Shown: positions 44,710 through 55,661, counted from the first letter of the stretch. The stretch is 64,000 bases of DNA from Brachionus rotundiformis (GCA_016802295.1 JAESIW010000200.1:568107-632106); one strand, 5' to 3'. The notes: generated by a model from the letters alone, not told the origin. Made by a program: numbers and translations.

Positions 44710-46284
44710 ATGTCACTTGAGTGTGAGCTTTGCTTTAAGATTTGCCAGTATAATTTTGAATTGATAACTCTGACATGCGGGTACCTGGTTTGCTACGAAC
44801 ATTTGAAAAAATATCAAGACCACTTCCAGTGTCCAGTTTGTTTGAACCACCAAGTTGCCAAAGAAGTGTGCTTTTCAATGAACAAAAACAAATACACAAT
44901 CCAGCAGCTTGAGTATAACCAAAATTTGGAAAGACTTACAAATAAACTGGCCGAATTCAATTGCATACAGAATGGTACCAATTTCAACACTTTGTTTGAC
45001 AACTTGGTCAAAAAAATCCAGACCAGAAAAAATGAGTTGAATGTTTATTTTGGTCTCAAAATCGACCAATATGTGGACCAATTGACCCAACAATTGAAAA
45101 GCTTTATATTAGAAAAACAAAATGAGTTTAAAATAATTTTTGACACTGTTGACCAGCAGCAATTTGAGGACCTGATTGCAGAAAATTTTGCGAAAAAAAT
45201 TCGCCCAGAAGATTTATCAAGCTATTTTGGTACAAAAAGTGCCACTCTTAACTCAAAAATAGACATTCTTTTGGCAAAAACCACTGAATTAAATAACTTT
45301 ATTGAGAATGTTAATAAGGCTAATTTTAAATTTAGCAATAAAGAGTGGAATATTGATTTTAAGAATGTTTTTGGTCATCTAATTTTGACGCCCAAAGCAA
45401 TTAACTTAAGTGAGTTTACATTTTATAAAAATATCAAAGTCAGCAAAGAATACGTATGGGCCTTGGACACGTTGAAATCTGGCGAGCTTGTACTAGTCAC
45501 AGAGGATGAGACCATAAAATTGATTGAATCTCAAGAACCAATTTTGATTAAGACAATCAAGCGAAGGCCCATATGGAATTTTGTCGGCAGGAAACAGATA
45601 AAAGTCAACCATGAGGACAAAATTCTTACTTATGTAAAAGACAATTTACTTATTTATGATAAAAATGGCACTAGTTTTTGCATCAAAATAGATTGTCCTG
45701 GTTTGATTTCCATTTTTGATCTGTGCGAGTATACACACAGAATCATTACTGGCCATGAGTGTGGTCACATTAAATTTTGGCGTTTGGAAAATGAAAATTT
45801 AACTTGTGAATATGCTTTTAAAGGTGAGGAAAAGATAGTTTCTTTAAAAATGTTTGATAGTGGTCATTTGTTGTACGCTAGCAAGTCGAGTTTGATAAAA
45901 ATGGTCGATTTGAGCACTGGACAAGTTGAATGTTTTAGTGGACACAGGAAAAATGTAACTTTGGTGGAAAAATTAAGCAAGAAAGAGTTTGTGAGCTATG
46001 CCAAAAATGATGGTTTGCGAATTTGGGACGTCGGGTCTAAAACTTGTATCAAAGTTCTGCAGGAATTAAATGGTTTTGTAATTTCGCTACAAAAGGTTGA
46101 TGATAGCCGATTTTTGTCATGCAGTAGCGCTGGTTTTGTTCGGCTTTGGAACAAAAACGACTCAGAGCCGGAAGACGAACTGAGAATGAAAAATAACTTG
46201 GGAATTGTTATTTTTAGTAAACTTTTGCCAAATGGTAATTTTGTTTTTTGTTTATCAAAAGGATATGTTGCTATTTGGAAATAA
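44710..46284 (+). CDS. RING / coiled-coil / WD40-like protein, single exon, 524 aa
   Basis: I start at the ATG at 44710; the frame extends only two codons further upstream. Residues ~5-45 form a RING-type zinc finger: CELCFKIC, LTCGYLVCYEH, FQCPVC. A helical region (about 60-215) with heptad-like Leu/Ile/Lys/Glu spacing follows, probably a coiled coil. From about residue 220 to the end a degenerate beta-propeller is visible, with blade motifs such as GHIKFWRLENENL, LIKMVDLSTGQVECFSGH, GLRIWDVGSKTC and GFVRLWNKNDS. By family knowledge a RING-coiled coil-propeller arrangement suggests an E3 ubiquitin ligase of TRIM-like layout acting in the cytosol; no B-box is evident. The target is unknown. 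Confidence 0.82.
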   Translation: MSLECELCFKICQYNFELITLTCGYLVCYEHLKKYQDHFQCPVCLNHQVAKEVCFSMNKNKYTIQQLEYNQNLERLTNKLAEFNCIQNGTNFNTLFDNLVKKIQTRKNELNVYFGLKIDQYVDQLTQQLKSFILEKQNEFKIIFDTVDQQQFEDLIAENFAKKIRPEDLSSYFGTKSATLNSKIDILLAKTTELNNFIENVNKANFKFSNKEWNIDFKNVFGHLILTPKAINLSEFTFYKNIKVSKEYVWALDTLKSGELVLVTEDETIKLIESQEPILIKTIKRRPIWNFVGRKQIKVNHEDKILTYVKDNLLIYDKNGTSFCIKIDCPGLISIFDLCEYTHRIITGHECGHIKFWRLENENLTCEYAFKGEEKIVSLKMFDSGHLLYASKSSLIKMVDLSTGQVECFSGHRKNVTLVEKLSKKEFVSYAKNDGLRIWDVGSKTCIKVLQELNGFVISLQKVDDSRFLSCSSAGFVRLWNKNDSEPEDELRMKNNLGIVIFSKLLPNGNFVFCLSKGYVAIWK

Positions 46285-46361
46285 ATTAGCTATTTTTTTA
46301 TTCAAATATTTTTATTATAAGAACTGATTATTTTGATTCAAAAATTATTGATTAATTGAAA

Positions 46362-46526
46362 ATGAAAATGACTGGTAAAGATAATACAGACGAGATAATA
46401 CTGTCAGCTTATCATGCTATAAAATCTGATTATTTTTTTCAAGGAATTATTTTGCCAAATCGAAATTTGACATATTTTTATGGTGAACCAGCCAAGTTGA
46501 CCATCAAAATATTCTTATGCAATTAA
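46362..46526 (+). CDS. Small ORF, possible N-terminal exon or fragment
   Basis: A 54-aa frame starting MKMTGKDN and containing DYFFQGIILPNRNLTYFYGE. The pattern (Tyr-Phe ... Leu-Pro ... Leu-Tyr-x-Gly-Glu, then beta-strand residues) faintly recalls the N-terminus of TRAPPC14/MAP11-type trafficking proteins, but no continuation is found downstream. It may be a pseudogene fragment or an unspliced first exon. The homology is from memory and weak. Confidence 0.3.
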   Translation: MKMTGKDNTDEIILSAYHAIKSDYFFQGIILPNRNLTYFYGEPAKLTIKIFLCN

Positions 46527-48895
46527 TTTTACTGTTAAAAATTCTTAATCAAGTCTAAATTAGATACTAATTTTTGAGCAGAATTATCAAAATTTAGTCA
46601 TAAGCTTTTATAAGCTTCAATTTGCCAATAAATGATTAAAATTTAAAAAAATAAACTAATAAATTTTTTAAATTTTGATTGTATGTATAAAATATAAAAC
46701 AAAACAAAATTTAATCTGATTTAAAATGGACTGGTCAAGTAAAAAGTGCGTTGGCAAAAGCAAACAAGATACTAGGCATGTCTACATTTGTCTGTAGAGA
46801 AAAAAGTTATGGACAAAATTCTGTGACTTTAAAAGTATGGACCATAAACTGCGATTTCTGAAGATTGGCCTAATCAAACAATGTAAAAGGAGAGTGAGAT
46901 GAGATTTGATCGAAATCTATTAACCAGTAAGTGGATTGGAAAATGCTTAACTAACCAAAGTCTCTTTATCTATATCAGAAGAGAAATGAGCAATATCAAG
47001 AGGCAATAGTATAAAAATGGTCCCAGAATAGAGCAGATTGCCTGATAGTGTTGTCTGATTGTGCTTCAGCTCCACATTGCCAAAAAGTATTAATGGACTG
47101 AGACATTCTTGACAGAATGTTTAAATATTTCTTTTGTTTACATTTATATGCCAAAACCCAATAATATTGGCAATACCAATATCCTTGAATTGAGAAAATT
47201 TATTTTATAACACAAGTTTATGTGAAAAATCTGATAGAGACTGAGATTATTGTGCTTGTTTGTTTGTTCCTAGAAGAATAGTCCTATCTCGATAGATTTT
47301 ACATTAAATTTTTTAAAAATGTTAACTTTTTTAGTTCAAAATAATAAAAATATAATTATAATTTCTAGTTTGATTGAGTATATTTTAAATTTTAAAAGCA
47401 TTTATATTAATTACATGCCTCAAATAAATCATTTATTAATCAGTATTTTTTGACAGGGACACCAGTCTCATTATTAACCTAGAAATTAAATTTAAAGCTT
47501 TTATTTAAATCTTTTTGCACACCAAGCAATGAATGAGTATTCTTTATCTTTGCTGGCTAAAGCAACGCTCTGGTACTATCTTTATTTGTTTAAAGTATTA
47601 ATATGCAAATGTTAAACTTTGGAAAGCAATTTTTCCATTTATCCGCACTAAAAGACTAAATAAAATGAAAAAATAGGTGTCTTTAGGATGCATCTTTAAA
47701 GTTAAGTAATCAATTTCAAAAGCTAATCAAATAGTTTATAGAAATAATAAAAATTTTTTTAATTTTTCATTTTTAATTTCTAATTAGTTAGTTTTATAAG
47801 TTTTTGAGCACCTTTTAATCCATGCCAGTCGAGTTAAGAAAGCATTTTGTTATCTTAACTATGGCAATGGTTGTGGTCAGCATTTTTTCTCTCAATCAGA
47901 TCTCCAAGTCCTAGTTGACACGTTAACTCTTTCACTAATTTTAAATTGCCATAAATTTACTTCTTTTTTTCCTTTGCACAGCCTTGATTAGACTGATACA
48001 TCAATGTTTTTAGTGCTCAAGTCTTTATACTCTAGCCTAAGTCTAAGTATCCAATATGACATCAATTAACCAAATTTTGGCAGACAATATGTTTAGTTTA
48101 GTGAGGTTTGGTACAATAGAACAGTTATGTTGCACCATGTAGCATTTAGAGGACCAGTTTTTAAGCTTTTTTTTAAATCTTATATTTTTTTTCCAAAAAT
48201 TAAAAAACCAGAAATATGGTAAAATTAAATAATTTTTACAACTCAACTGAAAAACTCTTCAAATTCATACTTTATCTAAGCTTATTAGAGAGATTGTGGA
48301 CTAGATCATCTGCAGCCTCGGACAGCGGATGCAGCCAACAATGTTGTACCAAATGGAATTTTTAATCTCTTAAAATCTGGTAGCTTACAAGTAAGTTTAT
48401 TTAGAACCCAATGTTTAATAAAGAGATTTTAATTCTTTAACTTATCTAAATGAATTAATTTAGTAAAATAGAATGAAAAATTTTTTTATTAGAAAAAATA
48501 TTGATTAAAAATATAAATAAAATCGATTTTAATAATTTTTTTTTTGTCGGATTTGATTTCAGGCTTTTAAACAAACACAAACGTGAGCAGATAGTATCGA
48601 TTTTTTTTGTCAATAAATCGATTTTAAATCAATTATTTACCTGAAAGTAGTAGACATGTGAGTCGTGCACCATTAGGAAAAAATGAACCAAACCAAGCTA
48701 AATTAGAGAAAAATATATATAAATCAGCTTTTATATGTCAGAAGAAAAAATTTTAATTTTTTTCTTCAATTTTTGTATATGATCAAGTCTCGCATTTTAA
48801 ACTACTTGGCTTTAATTATAGACCTCAAACTGCAATTAATCTTATTTATTCTAGACAAACTCTAGTCATTTTGAATGCAATTTTAATACTCTAAA
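46527..48895. other. Intergenic, weak LINE trace only
   Basis: Mostly AT-rich non-coding. Around 46735-46790 the plus strand reads ALAKANKILGMS, which resembles the KANKILG motif in the C-terminal region of LINE reverse transcriptases, followed by heavily decayed sequence to about 47060. Nothing else was recognised; the tetraspanin promoter is expected near 48.8 kb. Confidence 0.4.
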
Positions 48896-50259
48896 ATGCC
48901 TTGTAAATACTTTCGCTTGCCAGAAAACTTTACAGAATTTTTTTATCGCCTGATCCGGGCAAGTTTGTATGCATTTACATTTATATTATGTGTAAGTCTG
49001 CCAATTAACCAAAACATGTCAATAAAAAATTTTATATCAAGATTTTTGGTATTTGCTTGGTATTTTTTTCGTTCTGGTACATTTACGAAGGCCAAAACTA
49101 CCACTTGGACAACTCGATTAAGTTTAGTGTCTTCTCGTGTTCATTTTTGATCGGGTTTGTCCTCTTCTGTTTGTCTGCGTGTGGCCTTTTGGGCGTCCTG
49201 AACGAAAAAACCATCTTGGCAAAAATAGTCAGTACCAACTACTTTACAATTACATATTTATATTTTAATCTATTAAATTGTTAGTTCTTGGTTGGGATTT
49301 TGGTGCTGATGGCCATTGAGTTTAGCCTGGTGTTTATAACCTACTCTTATAAAAAGGAAATAATGGACCATGCCAATTCCATTTTTCGCCAATTTTTAAT
49401 GCAGTACGCTGATGATGATGATGTGCGCAGCCTGGTTGACTCAATTCAATCAGACGTAAGCCTAATTGGTTACTAATTGAACAAAATTAGACTATCTATT
49501 TAGCTAAAATGCTGTGGGATTAGTTCTCCCAATGACTGGGAGATAAACGCGTACTACAACTGCTCGTCAATAAGCACTTTGGCGTGCTCGGTGCCAGCCT
49601 CTTGCTGCTACAACTATTCGCCAGTATTTATTTAAATTAAAAATAAAGATATAAATTTTTTATCAATTATAAACATTAAAGGAACAGGACAAATTTAACA
49701 TGTTTTGTGGCGTGGGACTGCGCCGCAATGAGACAGTGGTAATTAAGGAGATACTTTTTTAAAATTCAAAATTTATTTAATTTAATTAAAGAATCAGATG
49801 TACAGGACAATCCACATAACTGGATGTAAATACTCAATTTACGCCTTTTTGGACTACAAACACAAACTGACATCATCAATTTTATCTGGCATACTGGTTC
49901 CTCAAGTATTTGGATAAATACTTTTAAAGCATTATAAAAAATTAATCTTTTTTTTATAGCTAGTTGGAGTTCTGCTAATTGCCAGCTATATACTAATACT
50001 TAAGTACTTGATAGAATATGAGTGTGTTAGTGTGGATCAGTGTGAATGCGAAGATGAAAGTTATGTGATCAAGTTTGAAAAAAGTAAAGAGATACAGCCT
50101 ATAAATAATCTGTTTAGTTTGAGTATTGGGACAAAAAATGATTTTCTAAGCAAAGGTGCATTTACCTATGTAAATAGGGTGTTTGAAAATGATCAAAGCT
50201 CAGTGAGTCCTGATATTTTAGCATTTAATGCTACCGATAAATCAGCAAAAAGATACTAA
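48896..50259 (+). CDS. Tetraspanin, seven exons, ~347 aa
   Basis: Exons 48896-48991, 49042-49227, 49285-49455, 49504-49623, 49682-49738, 49792-49905 and 49960-50259 all begin and end in phase 0 with GT-AG introns of 50-60 bp. TM1 spans the first junction (LYAFTFILC/IFGICLVFF). A short outer loop is followed by TM2 ending in GLLGVLNEKT, then TM3 (FLVGILVLMAIEFSLVFI). The large extracellular loop has the diagnostic KCCG motif plus ASCC and further cysteines (MFCGVG, ITGCKY). TM4 is LVGVLLIASYILILKYLI. The cytosolic tail is long (~80 residues), beginning with an acidic CECEDES stretch. Tetraspanins organise membrane microdomains. The long C-terminal tail is unusual for the family. Confidence 0.9.
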
Positions 50260-50448
50260 ATTTTTTTTCAATGTATTATTAATTTAAATTTTTATAAATT
50301 ATTTTTGTGGCATTATTTAAATTTTTTATCTTAAATAAAAATAACAAAGTTCTCTTTTTCTAGAAAGAAGTCTTTAAGTTTTAAAAATTTTAGTTTCTGT
50401 TGCAGTTCTTCAGTCAATTTAAATGTCTACAATGCAAACAATGTAGGA

Positions 50449-51154
50449 CACTCAATCCTCGATATAACGAGCAAGTTCGGCGGAAATTTCGTTGCTCGTT
50501 ATATCGAAATTGCATAGAAAAAGATGGGCAAAAAAATTTTTTTTTTCAAAATGTTTATTGGTAAAAAAATAAATAAAAAAGGAAAAAAATACAAAATTAT
50601 TGTTTTTTTACAAAATCTTTAATAGATGTTTGTTTGGTATTACATTTTTCAATCACAACATTTTCAATATTAAACAAAAAATCAACTATTTTTGAGAAAT
50701 CTTGGTTTTTATTCAAAAAAAAATCTTTTAAATCATTAATTTTATCGATAGCTTCTTTTGAGCTTATAACAGGTTTTTTAGGTTTTTCGATTTCTTCGAC
50801 ATCAGAATCACTGTCATCATTTTGTGCTGTATTGTTAACTGAACTGATGATCTCAACATCTGATAATAAGCCGCGTGATTTATAGTTATTCATGAAGATA
50901 AGTTAATTGTTTTATTTTTATTTTTTTTTTATAAAAAGTGTGAAAAAATTTCTTTTGTTCAAGCTCGTTATAGGAAGTTTTATTCTTAAGAAAATGATTA
51001 AGCGGTATTTCATTATAAGATCGTTATATCAAGTTTTCGTTATATCGAAACTCGTTATATCGAATTAATTTTTGTATCTTTTTCTTTAGCTCGTAATCGG
51101 TTCTAGCCAAGTTGCTCGTTATAAAGGGTTTCTCGTTATACGGAGGATTGACTG
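50449..51154 (-). mobile_element. Non-autonomous Tigger/pogo-like element
   Basis: Terminal inverted repeats: left CACTCAATCCTCGATATAAC, right (reverse complement) CAGTCAATCCTCCGTATAAC, followed on the right by TA as expected of TA-inserting elements. Further GTTATATCGA words fill both subterminal zones. This TIR type is characteristic of Tigger/pogo relatives. Inside, the minus-strand frame 50893-50597 (98 codons) encodes only the transposase C-terminal tail (SSKEAIDKINDLKDFFLN ... KQTSIKDFVKKQ). The DNA-binding and DDE domains are deleted. Confidence 0.8.
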
Positions 51155-51184
51155 TAATGTAGTGAGCTCATGCAAAAGCAAATT

Positions 51185-51320
51185 GTACCGTATTTTCTCA
51201 AATAGAACAAACTTGCCTCTATTTCAATCAAAATTATCCTTCTGTTATAAACCTTATTTCTAAATAGGACCGGTTAGGATCTGGTGGTTCGCGGTTATAA
51301 CACAAATAATAAAGAAAAAT
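51185..51320. repeat. Transposon-end repeat, second partial copy at 52.48 kb
   Basis: It contains AGGATCTGGTGGTTCGCGGT and continues into TATAACACAAATAATAAA. The same stretch with two or three changes occurs at about 52482-52521 in the same orientation. The element type was not recognised; the CTGTTATAAACC and CTATTTC words upstream resemble a terminal repeat. Confidence 0.5.
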
Positions 51321-51892
51321 TTTTAAATGATAATTTTATTAAATGTTCACTTTTAGCCTAGACAAATAATAAATTGATAGAAAAAACTAAAAAAAAGCAA
51401 CAACAACTATTTTAGCCAGTGTTAAATACCAAGAATTACCAAGACCATAATATTGCAATGTGAGTTGAATAGCGTAGTCTACTGTTACTTAATAAAAAGT
51501 GGTAATTTATTTGTAAATCATTATATGATTAAATTAATTCCACTAATTTTGTTGTAAACCAGCCATCATCCTAACAGATCCGAAACATAAAGAAAAAAAT
51601 TAAAATCAACCAGTTTTTTTTTTTAATTGTTTGGAATTAATTTAAAGTATATTTGTTCTCTTTAACATTTGAAATTAGGATTTTTTTTTAATTAATTTAG
51701 GTGACTATATATCATTAAACTCATATTTGGGCTTTATATTAAATGATTAATGATCAGTTAAATATTTAGAATTTAATCAGTATTTAATTTAAATATTAAA
51801 CGTAAATCTATTAATTTAGAAAAATAAATTTTTAAAAGAAAAAGAATTTTATTTTATTTTATAAAGGTACGTTTCTCTTCTTTCCAATTGAC

Positions 51893-52135
51893 GGGGTTGT
51901 GAAGTCCCTTTCAATTAGATCGTTTCAATTCAAAAAAACTTGAATAACTTTTTTACCTTAAGAAATAATTTAGTTCTGTAAAATGCTTAATCTTTAAGCA
52001 AATTTGCTTAGTGCAATAAAATAAGTCTGCAAGTTTTTAAATTTGACACATCATTAAAAGTCATTCTCAAAACATGTGCAATAAGTCTGAAGGGTTTGAG
52101 AAGAAATTATTCCGAATCAAGCAAAGTTACTTTTT
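51893..52135. repeat. One-armed copy of the 28.1-kb MITE
   Basis: It starts GGGGTTGTGAAGTCCCTTTC and follows the 28136-28500 MITE through CTTGAATAACTT, TTTAGTTCTGTAAAATGCTT and AAGCAAATTTGCTTA. It lacks the right arm. Confidence 0.65.
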
Positions 52136-52279
52136 TTTTCTTTGATGTAAAAAAGTTGATTGCTTTATCATCTTCATTTGGTAAATTTAAGTTCCAATTC
52201 TTGAAATTTCCATATGATCATATTTACTAGTAAAATCTTAAATATTTTTTTTTAAATGTGGGCATCTTTAAGCTGATGA

Positions 52280-52375
52280 TCAATTCTAAATATCATTTCA
52301 ATTCGAACAGTTTATCTTTAGATACTATAATTAATCTGTAATTTGATATGAATAGTTTTAATGTAACACGCTTTA
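52280..52375. repeat. Dispersed repeat shared with 32.87-32.95 kb
   Basis: The string GAATAGTTTTAATGTAACAC and about 90 bp around it are shared, in the same orientation, with 32870-32955, where the block directly follows a LINE RT relic. It may be part of the same LINE family or a separate repeat. Confidence 0.55.
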
Positions 52376-53543
52376 AATGCGATGTTCATTTAAAAAATAA
52401 ACAATTTTATAAATTATATTGTCAACTAATTGATTAGATTTATCTTTAAATTTTTTATTTCGAAAATGTTCCAAATCTGTTAAGGATCTGGTGGTTCGCG
52501 GTTATAGCATAAATAATAAACCATGAAATATTCTCTTGAAGAAATTTAGAGAATAAAATATGAGAGATCTATATGAGATCCCCAAGAGAATTTATATTGA
52601 AAACATTTTTCGGAAGATAGTTATTTATTATATTTTAGATTCTCGAAAGATCACTAGTAGATCTTTAGAATTTTGGTGAATATTAAAAGAAAATGACATT
52701 GGTTTATTTTTCTTTAAATTTATCTGTAATGCAATAAAGCTTTTACAGATTTAGATTGCAATAAAGTTAGTTAATAAATTAAAGATAAAATAATATAAAT
52801 TTTTTTATTCTTGGAACAAATGATCGAATGACATAGTTTTATGCAAAATTTGTTGTTGCACTAATTAATAGCATAATTGTTTTTAGTTCTTTTGAAGTAA
52901 GTGAATAAAGGCTTGATATAATTGAATTCATTTACTTGATTGTCCCTTTAAAATTCATTTAGAGAGTGGAATTTCACATCGGTAAATTAAAAAAAAGCAA
53001 AAAAAAAGATGAAACAATATTTAAATTGTGTGTATCTGTATCTGGACTTAAATTAGTAATTAACAAATAATAAACAATTTACAGTTTATTTCAGATAACT
53101 GGTCTATTAATGGAAAATATATTTATTTTTTTTCAGATTTAATGTAGATTTAATTAAAAATCAGTTTTTTTTTTATTTTCAATAGCCGTTTTTTTTTGTT
53201 TTTATTAAAAAATATAGTAATATTTAGGAATAATTTAAACTTTGTATTCTGTTAATAATTTAGTTTGCTCATCATTTTTATTTTTTTTTATAAAATTAAT
53301 TAAATTGAATTAAATAAATAAAAAAAAGTAACAAGAATTAAATTTATTATTATTTTATTTTCCAAAAATTTTTACATATCTAAAATACTAAATAATTGTT
53401 ACAAAAATAAAACAACAACGATAAAAAAAATTAAACCTCAGCACACAATGGTTTTTTCTCAACACAAAAATTAAAAATGAAATAGAAATAATGGAGGGAA
53501 ATTTAACTAAAATCAATTTCAATTTTTTTCTAATTAAAACAAA

Positions 53544-53783
53544 ATGTTTTTATTCAGGAACTATTATAAAGTTAACCTTAACAGTAAGAAATTATCTTGC
53601 AAGTTTTTCACTAAGTTAGGATATTGTGCACATTTATTGGCATTTAAAGAACTGTTTAAAAAAAAGGACCAATTTGTCAATAAACCTAAAAGAGGGAGAT
53701 CAAAATATGCGGAAAAATGGTTTTCTAGAGACAAATATCTTTTCTTTAAGCTTCGAAATTTACTTATGTGTTTAAAAGCTTAA
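53544..53783 (+). pseudogene. MULE SWIM zinc-finger relic
   Basis: The 79-codon frame contains CKFFTKLGYCAHLLAFKELF followed by FVNKPKRGRSKYAEKW. This matches the SWIM finger (C-x-C ... C-x-H) and the basic K-R-G-R-P tail at the C-terminus of MULE transposases. The first Cys pair is partly lost and no transposase core is upstream. Confidence 0.6.
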
Positions 53784-54318
53784 TTGATTTTTTAAACTGG
53801 TAAATCACTTATAAAAATTTTGATCTAATAAATTCTTAAGAAATCTTAGATACATTAGTGTGTGACAAAAGTGACAAAACTCTATGTGGTCTCATCTGGA
53901 ATGGGATATAAAATCACCAACCTAGAGAAATTACTTAATAAAATTAATACACTTAATTTAGTACACTTAAATTTTTTTATGCTTCAGAAGCATTTTTTAA
54001 ATTCATCGGCCTTTCTTAAAGTTAAATTAAAAGAGATTAATTACTTATTTTCTATTGAGATACTTTAAAAGCGAATATTATTTATAAATCAAATCTTTTT
54101 TTAATCTATTAGTTTGAAATAATTAAAAAAACTTATCTCTGAAATATATACATTTATCTTGTTCTGGATTAAAATTTATTACAATCTAAGCTTTAGTTAC
54201 ACACTATTACATGGAAATGATCTAATTTTAGTTATCGCAAAAAATAATATGTCTATGTAGAAGCTTTTTTTTAAACTAATCCCTATGTTTGGTCAAAATT
54301 AAATAAGTCCAGCATGGC

Positions 54319-54356
54319 TATAAATAGTGGACAAAGTTTGAACAAATCTATCAGTT
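54319..54356 (+). promoter_or_regulatory. TATA box and initiator of the peritrophin-like gene
   Basis: TATAAATA at 54319-54326 is followed about 30 bp later by TCAGTTC (54351-54357), an arthropod-type initiator. The predicted start site at about 54353 gives a 5' UTR of ~29 nt before the ATG at 54382. Confidence 0.7.
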
Positions 54357-54381
54357 CATCTGTTTGGTACAAATCAAAAAA

Positions 54382-54870
54382 ATGTCATTCAAAGTCGTAA
54401 TTCTGTGCTCATTGGTTGCTTTGGCAACTCAGCAAGAGTGGAACAATCAAAATATGGAACAAACTGGCTATCAGTATGAGAATGGTCAGAAGCAGGCTCA
54501 GCTGAAGGCAGAATTTTTTCAGAACTCTGCTCAGCAGCCAGCACCAGTCAAAAATGTCCAAAGCCAAAGTCAAGATGTCCAAATGAACAGACCGTATCCC
54601 ATTAAGCAAGAGGCTTACACAAACACTGGCGAGAAAATAATCGAAAATTTGATCGGTGGCATCCCTTTTGACTGCACCACAAAGCCAACTGGTCACTGGA
54701 GAGATGCCAATTACTGTGACATATTCCATGCTTGTGTCTACGGTCAGCGAAGAAAAACATATGTTTGTCCAATTGTTGGCGAAAGAACCTACTTTGACGA
54801 GGTTACCAAAAAGTGCGAGTTCATCAACCAAAATCCAACTGCTTGTTCATCAAATAAGTTCTATCTATGA
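54382..54870 (+). CDS. Secreted chitin-binding (peritrophin-A, CBM14) protein, 162 aa
   Basis: I chose the ATG at 54382, just downstream of the TATA/Inr promoter. Residues 1-16 are a signal peptide (FKVVILCSLVALAT). A Gln/Asn-rich linker (about 17-90) follows. The C-terminal ~60 residues form one CBM14 domain with six cysteines: PFDC, NYC, HAC, YVCP, KKCEF, TAC, and the aromatic residues that usually contact chitin (HW, YF). By family knowledge it binds chitin in an extracellular matrix, such as cuticle, gut lining or egg shell. The single domain suggests it caps or coats chitin rather than cross-linking it. An AATAAA signal lies at about 54930. Confidence 0.9.
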   Translation: MSFKVVILCSLVALATQQEWNNQNMEQTGYQYENGQKQAQLKAEFFQNSAQQPAPVKNVQSQSQDVQMNRPYPIKQEAYTNTGEKIIENLIGGIPFDCTTKPTGHWRDANYCDIFHACVYGQRRKTYVCPIVGERTYFDEVTKKCEFINQNPTACSSNKFYL

Positions 54871-55330
54871 GACAACAATTAGTGTGTTAGTTAACAACAA
54901 TTAGTCAACCTCATTTTTTTTATTTTTTAATAAACATTTTTAAATTATAATTTCCATTTTGTTTTAAAATTTAAAAATTAAAGTATAAAATAAGACAAAA
55001 ATCATCATTTTTCAAAAATAAACATTAAAAAAAAGCACTAATTAAACATAGAAATATTTAAAAAAATCATGAATTTTAAATATTAATGTCGTTGAAAAAC
55101 GAACATAATATTTTTTTTGAATTATAAAATGTAGTTTGACAGAATTTTATTTTCTATTGAGAATCACTTTGTACTTTTAAGCTGTAGGAATTCATTAGAA
55201 TAATAATGTAATAAAAATTTAAATTTAAAAAAGGTATAAATCCAACAAGAGTCATTTAATCACTTGTTTCTGACATTAGTGACTAAATATTCTACATATA
55301 AATAAATCGATTTTTAAATTCTGTATTCTG

Positions 55331-55338
55331 TATATAAG
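55331..55338 (+). promoter_or_regulatory. TATA box of the Ser-rich peptide gene
   Basis: TATATAAG lies 48 bp before the ATG at 55386. With a start site about 30 bp downstream, the 5' UTR would be ~20-25 nt, the same layout as the peritrophin-like gene next door. Confidence 0.6.
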
Positions 55339-55385
55339 TAAAAAAATTAAAGAAGAATTTAAAAAAGCCTAAAATTTAAATAAAA

Positions 55386-55661
55386 ATGAACAGAGGATTG
55401 TGCATTTTGCTGATAGTTACTTTGGTTGCTTCATTGATGGTTGAAAGTGAAGCTAGAAGAAGAGGAAGGCCTGGTCCAAGATCAAGACGAGATTCGAGTA
55501 GTGAATCAAGTGGATCTAGCGAATCGAGTGAATCTAGTGAGTCAAGAGAATCAAGAGAATCAGATGAAACAAATAATAAAGTAACAGTAATGCAAGATCC
55601 TACAGAACAACAAACTATCCTACCAGGAAATGGGGCTCAAGATACAACAGCAAGCAATTAG
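55386..55661 (+). CDS. Small secreted Ser/Glu/Arg-rich peptide precursor, 91 aa
   Basis: Residues 1-23 are a signal peptide (LCILLIVTLVASLMVESEA). A very basic segment follows (RRRGRPGPRSRR), with dibasic sites that could be cleaved by proprotein convertases. Next comes a low-complexity SSESS/SRES repeat and a Thr/Gln-rich tail without cysteine. The repeat has arisen by triplet-like expansion of TCNGAR codons. No family is recognised. It could be a matrix or egg-shell protein, a mucin-like peptide or a prohormone; the sequence does not decide. It has its own TATA box and lies 0.5 kb downstream of, and in the same orientation as, the peritrophin-like gene. Confidence 0.72.
   Translation: MNRGLCILLIVTLVASLMVESEARRRGRPGPRSRRDSSSESSGSSESSESSESRESRESDETNNKVTVMQDPTEQQTILPGNGAQDTTASN

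Noticed and set aside
53862..54068. 68-codon plus-strand frame
   Set aside because: It starts without a good ATG context and has no recognisable motif; it lies just upstream of the peritrophin gene promoter.
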